Part shown: piece by piece, positions 8,865 through 16,248 of the stretch | Layout of the letters: each line of letters starts with the position of its first letter | Numbering within the stretch: position 1 is the first letter of the stretch | Origin: Planotetraspora kaengkrachanensis | Lineage (GTDB): Bacteria > Actinomycetota > Actinomycetes > Streptosporangiales > Streptosporangiaceae | Assembly: GCF_016862895.1 (NCBI RefSeq) | Contig: NZ_BONV01000003.1 | Span: 62,001 to 126,000 of the forward strand | Direction: 5' to 3' | Length of the DNA: 64,000 nt | Notes under the pieces: model-generated | What the model was told of the DNA's origin: nothing | Seen by the model: the letters and a program-made list of their open reading frames with translations, nothing else | The model's database searches: none | Position numbers and translations under genes: made by a program

Positions 8865-9508
8865 TGTCCGCGTTACTCGATCACCTGCCCGAGTTCTGGC
8901 AGGGGCTGATCGTGACCCTCCAGCTGACCGCGGCGTCGTTCGCCGGCGCCGCGGTCATGGGTCTGGTGATCGCCGCCATGCGGGTCAGCCCGGTCCCCGT
9001 TCTGCGCGGGATCGGGACGGCCTACGTGGAGACCCTGCAGAACCTGCCACTCCTCGTCCTGCTCGTTCTCGCGGTCTTCGGCCTGCCGGAGATCGGCCTG
9101 CAGGCCGGTCTGCAGGTCACGGCCACCGTCGTCATCGCGCTCTATGAGGGCGCCTACATCGCCGAGGCCCTGCGCTCCGGCGTCAACGCGGTCTCCTCTG
9201 GTCAGGGCGAGGCGGCGCGCGCGCTCGGGCTGAACTTCACCCAGTCCCTGCGCCACGTGGTGCTGCCCCAGGCGCTGCGGACGGTCATCCAGCCGATCGG
9301 GAACATCTTCATCGCCCTGACGATGAACACCTCGCTCGCGGCCGCGGTCGGCGTCGTCGAACTGACGGCGGCCGCCAACCGGGTCAATCTGCTGGAGGCA
9401 CAGCCCATTCCGATCTTCGTGGGCGCCGGCGTCGCCTACGCGGTCATCGCGGCCTGCGCCGGCTTCGTGACCGGCCGGCTCGAACGTCGACTGGCGGTGG
9501 TCCGGTGA
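8864..9508 (+). CDS. Amino-acid ABC transporter permease (first of two)
   Basis: A 214-residue HisM/GlnP-type permease with about five hydrophobic helices. The EAA loop is recognisable as GQGEAARALGLNFTQSLRHV. It forms the membrane channel with the second permease encoded immediately downstream and the ATPase upstream. Its ATG overlaps the stop of the binding-protein gene and its own stop overlaps the next GTG by four bases, so the three genes are translationally coupled. Length is normal for the family. Confidence 0.92.
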   Translation: MSALLDHLPEFWQGLIVTLQLTAASFAGAAVMGLVIAAMRVSPVPVLRGIGTAYVETLQNLPLLVLLVLAVFGLPEIGLQAGLQVTATVVIALYEGAYIAEALRSGVNAVSSGQGEAARALGLNFTQSLRHVVLPQALRTVIQPIGNIFIALTMNTSLAAAVGVVELTAAANRVNLLEAQPIPIFVGAGVAYAVIAACAGFVTGRLERRLAVVR

Positions 9509-10314
9509 GCAATGTGCTTTTCGACGAGCCCGGCCCGCGGGCCCGCCGCAGGATCAGGATCGCGACCATCGCGGGAGCGGTCGTCGTGCTCGGCCTGGTG
9601 GCCCTGGCCGTACGGCAGTTCGCCGACAACGGCCAGCTCACGGCCGACCGCTGGCAGCCGTACGCGACCTGGCCGATGTGGCGCTACCTGCTCGGCGGGC
9701 TGTGGTCCACTTTGCTCGCGGCGGTCGTCTCGGCCGCGCTCTCGATGGCGGCGGGCCTGGCGCTCGCGCTCGGGCGGCTGTCGCGGCGGTCGTGGGTCCG
9801 GATGCCGTCCGCCGCCTACGTGGAGACCGTCCGGACGATCCCCGTGCTGGTGCTGGTCTACGTCGTGCTGTTCGCGCTGCCCCGGTACGGCCTGGACCTG
9901 CCGCTGTTCTGGAAACTCGTGGTGCCGCTGACCGTCTCGAACGCCTCGTTGTTCGCGGAGGTCTTCCGGGCGGGAATCCTCTCGATCGAGCGAGGCCAGA
10001 GCGAGGCCGGGCTCGCCGTCGGGCTGACACACGGGCAGACCATGCGCCTGATCGTGCTGCCGCAGGCGGCCAGGCGCGTCCTGCCCTCGATCGTCAGCCA
10101 GTCGGTCGGGCTGCTGAAGGACACCTCGCTCGGCTTCGTCGTCAGCTACGCCGAACTGCTCTACAGCGGCAAGGTGCTGGCGAACTACAACGGCCTGCTC
10201 ATCCAGACCTACATCGTCGTCGCGCTGGTCTACCTGGTGGTCAACGCGTCCCTGTCCAAACTGGCCCGCACTCTCGAGGCGCGCCAGCCGCGAAGGAGGA
10301 CCGCCCGTGTCTGA
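9505..10314 (+). CDS. Amino-acid ABC transporter permease (second of two)
   Basis: A 269-residue permease starting at a GTG that overlaps the upstream stop. It is longer at the N-terminus than its partner, with an extra hydrophobic helix at about 20-37 and a periplasmic-side loop (ADNGQLTADRWQPY), as is common for the second permease of actinobacterial glutamate/glutamine-type systems. The EAA motif appears as GQSEAGLAVGLTHGQTMRLIV. It pairs with the 214-residue permease to make a heterodimeric channel. Its last bases overlap the start of the asparaginase gene, which ties transport to deamidation. Confidence 0.92.
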   Translation: MSNVLFDEPGPRARRRIRIATIAGAVVVLGLVALAVRQFADNGQLTADRWQPYATWPMWRYLLGGLWSTLLAAVVSAALSMAAGLALALGRLSRRSWVRMPSAAYVETVRTIPVLVLVYVVLFALPRYGLDLPLFWKLVVPLTVSNASLFAEVFRAGILSIERGQSEAGLAVGLTHGQTMRLIVLPQAARRVLPSIVSQSVGLLKDTSLGFVVSYAELLYSGKVLANYNGLLIQTYIVVALVYLVVNASLSKLARTLEARQPRRRTARV

Positions 10315-11284
10315 ACTCGTACATGAATCTGAAGTGCATGAATACGTGCCGCTCGCCGAGGTCGTGCGGTCGGGATTCGTGGAGAGCCTGCATTTCGGCA
10401 GCGCCGTCGCGCTCACGCCCGACGGCCGCACCGCCGTCGCGCGCGGCCGGGTGTCCGCGCCTGTGCTGCCCCGCTCGTCGGCCAAGCCGTTCCAGGCGCT
10501 CGCCTGCCTGCGGTCCGGCGCCGACCTGTACGGCCCGCGCCTGGCGATCGCGGCGGGAAGCCACACGGGTGAGGACTCCCACGTTCGGCTGGTCTCCGAG
10601 ATGCTGGCCGAGGCCGGGCTCGGGTTCGACGCCCTGGGCTGCCCCGCCGACTGGCCGGAGGACGAGGCCACCCGCAACGCTCTTGTCCGGGACGGCCTGG
10701 GACGCTCCCGCGAGCGGATGAACTGCTCGGGCAAGCACGCGGCGATGCTCGCCGCGTCGGCGGTGAACGGCTGGGCCGTCGACTCCTATCTCGACGCCGG
10801 TCATCCCGTGCAGCGGCGGGTCCGCGACGTGGTCGAGGAGTTGTCGGGAGAGAAGGCGGCCCACGTGGCCGTCGACGGCTGCGGCGCGCCGCTGTTCGGC
10901 ATCTCGCTCGAGGGGCTGGCGCGAGCCGTACAGGCCCTGGTGCTCGCCGAGCCGGGGACGGCGCCGCGGGCGGTCGCCGACGCGATGCGCGAGCACCCCG
11001 AGTACGTGGGCGGGACCGGTCACGTGAACACCACGCTGATGCAGGCGCTGCCCGGCGCGGTGGCGAAGGGCGGGGCCGAGGGCGTGCTCGTCGTCGCGCT
11101 CGCCTCGGGGCACGCGGCGGCGGTCAAGGTCATCGACGGGAGCCCGCGTGCCACGACCGCGATCGCTCTGGCGACGCTGCGGGCCGCGGGCGGGGACGTC
11201 TCGCCCGCCGCGGAGTTCGCGACTGTTCCGGTGCTGGGCGGGGGATCCCCGGTCGGCGAGATCCACGCTTTGGGGGAATCATGA
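10307..11284 (+). CDS. Asparaginase (asparaginase II / COG4448 family)
   Basis: A 325-residue protein. It has the family landmarks SGFVESLHFGSAV near the start, PRSSAKPFQALA, AAGSHTGED and MNCSGKHAAML. It matches the rhizobial-type asparaginase II group, not the classical AnsB fold. It would hydrolyse L-asparagine to aspartate and ammonia in the cytoplasm. The GTG start lies eight bases inside the end of the upstream permease gene, with the AAGGAGG-like sequence upstream as ribosome binding site. Its place in an amino-acid import operon suggests that the imported substrate, or a derivative, is asparagine; this is inferred from context only. Confidence 0.88.
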   Translation: MSELVHESEVHEYVPLAEVVRSGFVESLHFGSAVALTPDGRTAVARGRVSAPVLPRSSAKPFQALACLRSGADLYGPRLAIAAGSHTGEDSHVRLVSEMLAEAGLGFDALGCPADWPEDEATRNALVRDGLGRSRERMNCSGKHAAMLAASAVNGWAVDSYLDAGHPVQRRVRDVVEELSGEKAAHVAVDGCGAPLFGISLEGLARAVQALVLAEPGTAPRAVADAMREHPEYVGGTGHVNTTLMQALPGAVAKGGAEGVLVVALASGHAAAVKVIDGSPRATTAIALATLRAAGGDVSPAAEFATVPVLGGGSPVGEIHALGES

Positions 11285-12027
11285 GTCTCACGTACGAGAT
11301 CTGCATCGACAGCACGGTGGGCGCGCTGGCGGCCGAGCGTGCCGGTGCGCACCGGGTCGAGTTGTGCTCGGCGCTCTTCGACGGTGGCCTGACCCCGACC
11401 CTCGGAACGGTGGAGGCGACCCTCGCGGCGGTCTCGTCGATCCGGGTCCACGTCATCATCCGGCCGCGGGGCGGCGACTTCGTCTTCGACGAGCATGAGA
11501 TCGCCGCCATGGAGCGCGACGTGGCCACGATCCGGGAGGCCGGAGCGCACGGTGTGGTGATCGGCGCGCTCACCCCGGCCGGCGAGGTGGACACCGACGT
11601 CGCCAAGCGGCTCATCGCGGCGGCGGAGGGGCTCTCCGTCACCTTCCACCGCGCGTTCGACATGGCCGCCGACCCGTTCGCCGCGCTGGAGACGCTGGCG
11701 GAACTGGGCGTCGACCGGGTGCTCACCTCGGGGCAGGACAGTTCGGCGCTCGAGGGCGCGCCGCTGATCGCGTCGCTGGTCGAGCAGGCCGGCGACCGCC
11801 TGATCATCATGCCCGGCGGGGGGATCACGCCCCGCAACGTCGGCCGTGTGGTCGAATCGACCGGGGCCAAGGAGATCCACTTCGCCGCCCTGGTGGACGA
11901 GGAGAGCCCGGCCGTCCACCGCAACCCGCACCCGTTCATGGGCGGGGAGCTTCGCAGGCCCGAGTACGTCCGCCAGGTCACCTCGCCCGCGCTGGTGTCC
12001 CAGGTGATCGCCGCCTCCGCGCGTTAG
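11281..12027 (+). CDS. cutC: CutC family protein
   Basis: A 248-residue TIM-barrel protein. Family landmarks include YEICIDSTVGALAAERAGAHRVELCS at the N-terminus, VIIRPRGGDFVF, TFHRAFDM, VDRVLTSGQ and IMPGGGITPRNV. It was named for copper homeostasis in E. coli, but its biochemical role is unsettled, and conserved acidic and His residues suggest an enzyme. The ATG overlaps the asparaginase stop (ATGA), making it the last gene of the ABC operon; a strong hairpin follows at 12046-12070. A link to amino-sugar or amino-acid catabolism, not copper, seems as likely in this context. That is inference. Confidence 0.9.
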   Translation: MSLTYEICIDSTVGALAAERAGAHRVELCSALFDGGLTPTLGTVEATLAAVSSIRVHVIIRPRGGDFVFDEHEIAAMERDVATIREAGAHGVVIGALTPAGEVDTDVAKRLIAAAEGLSVTFHRAFDMAADPFAALETLAELGVDRVLTSGQDSSALEGAPLIASLVEQAGDRLIIMPGGGITPRNVGRVVESTGAKEIHFAALVDEESPAVHRNPHPFMGGELRRPEYVRQVTSPALVSQVIAASAR

Positions 12028-12045
12028 CCGTCCGACCTTGTGCGT

Positions 12046-12070
12046 GGCCTGGCCGGCTCCCGGCCAGGCC
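12046..12070. terminator. Hairpin after the ABC/asparaginase/cutC operon
   Basis: GGCCTGGCCGG (12046-12056), a three-base loop, then the perfect complement CCGGCCAGGCC (12060-12070). It lies between the cutC stop and the convergent membrane protein gene, so it can serve both directions. No T-run follows, as usual in actinomycetes. A row of 5-bp repeats (acgtc, atgtc, acatc) follows at 12071-12100. Confidence 0.7.
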
Positions 12071-12093
12071 GCGTCACGTCATGTCATGTCACA

Positions 12094-12606
12094 TCACGTC
12101 GTGGGTTCTGCCGCGCCGACGCCGGCCTTGCGATCCGCGCGCCAGGCGAACAGGACGTGGATGAGCCCGCCCGCACCGGGGATCGCGGTCGCCAGGAGCA
12201 CCCCCAGGGCCGCGTATTGGAGGACGCCGGTCGGAGGGTCGTCACCGGGAATCGTGAGGACCGCCGTCACCGCCGTCACCGCCGCGACGCCGAGCAGGGT
12301 GAGGCTGAGAGCCAGGTACTGCCGCAGCGGCCGGGTCCTCCTGAGTTCCCGCAAGAGGGACAGGACGATCGGAGCCGCCAGCATTCGGGAGCCGCTGGTG
12401 ACATACCCGAGGGCGAGGAGCGGGTGGGCGATCATGTAGCCCCCGAACGCCGCGATCCCGGCGTTCCAGACATGCGCGGGCGGGTCGCAGACGTCCTTGA
12501 GCCAGATCCCCCCGCCGAACAGACCGGCAAGGCCGGCGAGCGTGAGGGCGTACCGGCTCCACGGCCGGGGTTCCGACGTCGACTTTCCGATCACGACGCC
12601 AATCAT
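12094..12606 (-). CDS. Hypothetical multi-pass membrane protein
   Basis: A 170-residue protein with four hydrophobic segments at about residues 20-37, 50-70, 100-120 and 130-155. The sequence between the first two (WLKDVCDPPAHVWNAG) is the only distinctive polar part. Base composition and codon use fit the neighbours. I recognise no family. It stands alone on the minus strand, convergent with the cutC operon and divergent from the dihydrofolate-reductase-like gene. The start codon is ATG without a clear ribosome binding site, so the true start could be a little different. Confidence 0.65.
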   Translation of the reverse strand: MIGVVIGKSTSEPRPWSRYALTLAGLAGLFGGGIWLKDVCDPPAHVWNAGIAAFGGYMIAHPLLALGYVTSGSRMLAAPIVLSLLRELRRTRPLRQYLALSLTLLGVAAVTAVTAVLTIPGDDPPTGVLQYAALGVLLATAIPGAGGLIHVLFAWRADRKAGVGAAEPTT

Positions 12607-12779
12607 GGCGGCCGCACGTTCGGCGGCCGTACACCCTGGACGAATCCGGGCTGTCTCCCTGGAGCCTGAGACGTTCTCGTCGAATTGGTCGCGTCCGATG
12701 TCGATCGCGCCGGAGGCCGTTCGTCTAGAGGATGAGAGCCGGCACCGGGCCGGCCGCGGACGGCGGAGGAAGCAGGCGT

Positions 12780-13376
12780 ATGCGGAAGATCGTGGTGATC
12801 GAACACCTGACTCTTGACGGTGTGATGCAGGCGCCGGGCGCGCCGGACGAGGACGTCCGCGGCGGATTCGAGCACGGCGGCTGGGCGCAGCCGGGCAACG
12901 ACGCGGTGATGGGCGGCGAGATGGCGAAGGGGATGGGAGACGCCGATCTCCTGTTCGGCCGGCGGACCTACGAGCGGTTCCATGCCTTCTGGCCCGCTCA
13001 ACCGGAGCCGAACCCCTTCACCGAGGTACTGAACAAGACCCAGAAGTACGTCGCGTCGACGACGCTGACCGAGCCTCTCCCCTGGATCAACTCCACGCTG
13101 CTGGCGGGCGACGCCGTGAAGGCCGTGGCCGAGCTCAAGGCGCAGACCGGCAAGGACCTCGGGATCCTGGGCAGCGGGGAACTCGTCCGGTCACTCATGC
13201 AGGGGGATCTCATCGACGTGTACAAGCTGCTGATCCATCCGTTGGTCCTGGGATCGGGGCGGCGCCTGTTCCCCGACGTCGGCCCGCCGGCCGGACTCCG
13301 GCTCACCGATTCGGTGACGACGACCACCGGCGTGGTGATCGCCACCTACCGACCGGCCGCCCGCGTCGGTGCCTGA
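12780..13376 (+). CDS. Dihydrofolate reductase family protein (RibD C-terminal-like)
   Basis: A 198-residue protein from ATG 12780, chosen because GGAGGA lies at 12764-12769 and because MRKIVVIEHLTLDGVMQ is the usual first strand of this family. LLFGRRTYERF, the NKTQKYVAS segment, LGILGSGELVRSL and the C-terminal LVLGSGRRLFPD are all standard landmarks of the RibD_C/DHFR-like reductase fold that binds NADPH. Such small actinobacterial paralogues are not the essential DHFR and their substrates are unknown. The gene is followed, 41 bases on, by a YCII-type protein; the two are commonly neighbours and may be co-transcribed. Confidence 0.9.
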   Translation: MRKIVVIEHLTLDGVMQAPGAPDEDVRGGFEHGGWAQPGNDAVMGGEMAKGMGDADLLFGRRTYERFHAFWPAQPEPNPFTEVLNKTQKYVASTTLTEPLPWINSTLLAGDAVKAVAELKAQTGKDLGILGSGELVRSLMQGDLIDVYKLLIHPLVLGSGRRLFPDVGPPAGLRLTDSVTTTTGVVIATYRPAARVGA

Positions 13377-13417
13377 CGTCGACGCCCCACTCGTCCGAAC
13401 ATGAAAAGGAGCACCCT

Positions 13418-13768
13418 GTGAAGCAGTACATGCTCAGCGTGATCCAGCCAGACGGGGACCCGCCCCCGCCCGAGATCATGGATCCGATCACCCGGAACCT
13501 CGACGCTCTGAACCAGGAGATGAAGGCCGCCGGCGTATGGGTCTTCGCCAGTCGTCTGCACCCGGCGAGCACGGCGACCGTGCTGCGGGTCAGGGACGGC
13601 GACGTGCTCATGACCGACGGGCCGTACGCCGAGGGCAAGGAACACCTCGGCGGGTTCACGATCATCACCGCGCCCGACCTCGACGCGGCGCTCGTATGGG
13701 GCAGCAAGCTCGCCCAGGCGATCGGCCTGCTCCCGATCGAGGTGCGGCCGTTCGAAGAGGAGGCCTGA
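13418..13768 (+). CDS. YCII-related (DGPF domain) protein
   Basis: A 116-residue protein with a GTG start and AAAGGAG about nine bases before it. The DGPF-domain signature appears as TDGPYAEGKEHLGGF at about 67-81, followed by the usual GSKLAQ and IEVRPF end. The family adopts a ferredoxin-like dimeric alpha/beta barrel; in many actinomycetes such genes sit beside ECF sigma factors or DHFR-like genes, but the function is not settled. No sigma factor is adjacent here: the next gene is a tetR on the other strand. Confidence 0.88.
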   Translation: MKQYMLSVIQPDGDPPPPEIMDPITRNLDALNQEMKAAGVWVFASRLHPASTATVLRVRDGDVLMTDGPYAEGKEHLGGFTIITAPDLDAALVWGSKLAQAIGLLPIEVRPFEEEA

Positions 13769-13800
13769 TGCCTGGAAGCCGGGACCCGCGGAGACGGTGA

Positions 13801-14358
13801 TCAGCCGGTCGGCCGTGCCCCATGGAGGACCAGGGCCACCGCTCTGTCGGTGAAGTCCTGGTCCAGGGGCAGCCGCCGGAAAACGGCCCGCAACCAGACG
13901 GCGCCGGCGAGCAGGTCGACGATCAACATGGGATCGGCCGAGGCGTCGATCTCCCCCCGCTCGCGGGCCCGCTCGAAGATCGGCGCCTCACGGGCGAACC
14001 GGTCGGCGAAGAAGCCCTTCGCCGCCTCGGCCAGGGCGGGGTCGTGTACGGCGGCGCCCAGCGCGGCGACGGCGATGTCCGACGACGGAGAGACCGTGAG
14101 CAGTCGCGCGACCCCCTCGACCAGACCGCGGAGATCCCCGGCGAGGCTGCCGGTGTCCGGCGGGTCGAACTCGAGCGCCTCGGCCCCGACGAGCGCCGCG
14201 CCGAGCAGGGCGGCCTTGGACGGCCACCAGCGGTAGATCGTCGTCTTGTTGACCCCCGACCGCCCGGCCACCCCCTCGATGGTGAGGCCCTCGTACCCCT
14301 TCTCCGCGAGCAACTCGAGCGTCGCGTCCAGGATCTGCCGCTGCTTGCGAGGAGCCAT
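13801..14358 (-). CDS. TetR family transcriptional regulator
   Basis: A 185-residue protein. The N-terminal helix-turn-helix spans about residues 5-50 (LELLAEKGYEGLTIEGVA, then GVNKTTIYRWWPSKAAL), followed by the helical ligand and dimer domain. It is divergently transcribed from an alpha/beta hydrolase gene. The 83-base gap between them contains two copies of the same inverted repeat (GACGCA/TGCGTC type), 34 bases apart, which are strong candidate operators for this regulator. It therefore probably represses both itself and the hydrolase until a small hydrophobic ligand binds. The inducer is unknown. Confidence 0.93.
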   Translation of the reverse strand: MAPRKQRQILDATLELLAEKGYEGLTIEGVAGRSGVNKTTIYRWWPSKAALLGAALVGAEALEFDPPDTGSLAGDLRGLVEGVARLLTVSPSSDIAVAALGAAVHDPALAEAAKGFFADRFAREAPIFERARERGEIDASADPMLIVDLLAGAVWLRAVFRRLPLDQDFTDRAVALVLHGARPTG

Positions 14359-14373
14359 GCCGGAAGTCTAGTG

Positions 14374-14391
14374 CGACGCACCGTTGCGTCG
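14374..14391. promoter_or_regulatory. Candidate TetR operator 1
   Basis: CGACGCA-CCGT-TGCGTCG is a perfect 7-bp inverted repeat with a four-base centre. It lies 16 bases upstream of the tetR ATG and so overlaps its likely promoter. The inner 14 bases, ACGCACCGTTGCGT, recur exactly in operator 2. Confidence 0.7.
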
Positions 14392-14409
14392 TACTCTGAA
14401 GAAAACACC

Positions 14410-14423
14410 ACGCACCGTTGCGT
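14410..14423. promoter_or_regulatory. Candidate TetR operator 2
   Basis: ACGCA-CCGT-TGCGT is an exact repeat of the core of operator 1, centred 34 bases away (about three helical turns). It ends eight bases before the GAGGAGG ribosome binding site of the hydrolase gene, so occupancy would block the hydrolase promoter or leader. Confidence 0.7.
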
Positions 14424-14441
14424 TGCATTCGAGGAGGCGGC

Positions 14442-15218
14442 ATGGCACTGCCGATCGTCTTCATCCACGGGATCCGGGTAAGCGGCACCATGTGGGACCC
14501 GGTCAGGTCGCATCTCACCGGCCCGTCGGCCGCCCCCGACCTGCCCGGGCACGGTTCCCGGCGTGGCATGCCGTATGACATGGACGCCGCGTGCGCGGTG
14601 GTCGCCGAGTGCATCAGGGGACTCGGGGGCCGGGCTCTCGTCGTCGGATTCTCCCTGGGCGGCTACGTCGCAATCGCCACCGCAGCACGTCATCCCGGCC
14701 TCGTCGCCGGCCTGGTGGCGATGGGCTGCACGGCCAGGCCCACGGGGAGACGCGCCACGAACTACCGCCTGGCCGGCCGGCTTGCCGCACGCGCTCCCTC
14801 ACTGGCCGGCCGGCTGAGCGTGTACGGCTTCCGCAGAACGCTTCCCGGACCGACGGCGGAGGCGTTCTCCGCCGGCGGCCTGGCCTGCGAAGTGATCCCG
14901 TCGGTGGTGGAGTCCGTCACCGCCGAGGACCCCGTGGCGTCGCTCGCCGCCTATCCCGGCCGGGTGTGGCTGGTGAACGGCTCCCGCGATCCGTTCCGCG
15001 CCGACGAACTGGAGTTCCTCCGTGCGTGCGCCCACGGCAGTCTCACCTGGTTGCCCGCCCGCAATCACCTGAGCGTGCTCGCCGACCCCGCCGCAATCGC
15101 CGACCTCGTGGAGGGCGCCGCTCGGGCCGCCGCTTCCGTCTCGCCAGTCACATCATTCGCGCAAACTCCATCCGTACATCAAAACGCCGTATTTTTACCC
15201 AAATATGGTCAGAAGTGA
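14442..15218 (+). CDS. Alpha/beta hydrolase
   Basis: A 258-residue protein from ATG 14442, which has GAGGAGG at 14431-14437. The oxyanion-hole motif HGIRVSGTMW is near the N-terminus, the nucleophile elbow GFSLGG places Ser at about 72, the acid is probably Asp in NGSRDPF near 183, and the catalytic His is in NHLSV near 208. It is a small esterase/lipase/lactonase-type enzyme. The last 35 residues are atypical (low-GC, VTSFAQTPSVHQNAVFLPKYGQK) and extend beyond the conserved fold. Divergent orientation with a tetR and twin operators suggests it detoxifies or modifies the TetR ligand. Confidence 0.88.
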   Translation: MALPIVFIHGIRVSGTMWDPVRSHLTGPSAAPDLPGHGSRRGMPYDMDAACAVVAECIRGLGGRALVVGFSLGGYVAIATAARHPGLVAGLVAMGCTARPTGRRATNYRLAGRLAARAPSLAGRLSVYGFRRTLPGPTAEAFSAGGLACEVIPSVVESVTAEDPVASLAAYPGRVWLVNGSRDPFRADELEFLRACAHGSLTWLPARNHLSVLADPAAIADLVEGAARAAASVSPVTSFAQTPSVHQNAVFLPKYGQK

Positions 15219-15245
15219 CGTTAATGTCATGGCAGCCTCAAATGC

Positions 15246-16151
15246 ATGCATACAAGGAAATCAATCCCGGTCGTGTGCATGGCCGTTCTTGGCCTGTTCA
15301 CCGGGTTCTCCGCCCCGGCGCTGGCCGAGTCCGCACAGGCGCCGGCCACGGCCGCACAGATCCGCACGGTCGACGCTCCCCCGGTCTACGGGCGGGCCAC
15401 CTATCTGCTCGACGCCTCCACGGGGGCGGTGCGGCTGAACGACGACGGCGCCCAGCGCATGCCGATCGCCAGCCTCACCAAGGTGATGACGGCCTACGTG
15501 GTCCTCAAGCAGGCCAAGCTGACCGACACCGTCACGATCACCGCCGGCGACGTGCGCTACGCCAACGACAACGGCGGCACGAGCGCCGACCTCGAGCCCG
15601 GCGACCGCGTCCAGATCAAGGACCTGCTCTACGGCCTGCTGCTGCCGTCGGGCGCGGACGCGGCGCACGCGATGGCCCGCACCTACGGCCCCGGCGTCGA
15701 CGGGTTCGTCGGCAAGATGAACGACGCCGCCCGGCAACTCGGGCTGAAGGACACCCACTACGTCAACCCCGACGGACTCCCGATGGAGGGGGGCGACGGC
15801 TACTCCACCGCGCAGGACCAGGCCAAGCTGGCCGCGGCGGCGCTGCGTGACCCGACGTTCGCGAAGGTGACCTCCACCGAGCAGTACAGCATCGGCGCGA
15901 CCGCGGCCCACGGCGCGCACACGTGGAACAACACCAACGAGATGCTCGACCTGCCCGGCGCCCTGGGCGTGAAGACCGGCTTCACCCGGGCCGCGGGCTA
16001 CTGCCTGACGTTCGCGGCGGACCGCCAGGGACACCGGCTGATCGGCGTCATCCTCGGAGAGGACGTCTCGAGCAGGCGCTTCAGCACCGCCGAGTCCCTC
16101 CTGGACTGGGCGGCGGACAATCCCGCCCCCCAGCGCAACCCCGCCGCATAG
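15246..16151 (+). CDS. D-alanyl-D-alanine carboxypeptidase (serine-type, S11 family)
   Basis: A 301-residue secreted penicillin-binding protein. A signal peptide at residues 1-28 ends in APALAES. The three active-site motifs are SLTK (Ser76, Lys79), SGAD at about 135-138 in the SxN position, and KTG at about 242-244. The sequence SGAD in place of SGN is common in actinomycete homologues. The enzyme trims the terminal D-Ala from peptidoglycan stem peptides and would be a beta-lactam target. The segment after KTG is short, and no C-terminal membrane anchor is seen, so it may be released or bound non-covalently to the wall. Confidence 0.92.
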   Translation: MHTRKSIPVVCMAVLGLFTGFSAPALAESAQAPATAAQIRTVDAPPVYGRATYLLDASTGAVRLNDDGAQRMPIASLTKVMTAYVVLKQAKLTDTVTITAGDVRYANDNGGTSADLEPGDRVQIKDLLYGLLLPSGADAAHAMARTYGPGVDGFVGKMNDAARQLGLKDTHYVNPDGLPMEGGDGYSTAQDQAKLAAAALRDPTFAKVTSTEQYSIGATAAHGAHTWNNTNEMLDLPGALGVKTGFTRAAGYCLTFAADRQGHRLIGVILGEDVSSRRFSTAESLLDWAADNPAPQRNPAA

Positions 16152-16248
16152 GGCCGACCGCCGGGTGCCAGACTGGCGAGCCGTCGGGCATGTGCGTCGC
16201 CGTACGCACCTTTGAGATCGGCGCCCGGCGGTCAGCGAGGAGGACGTG

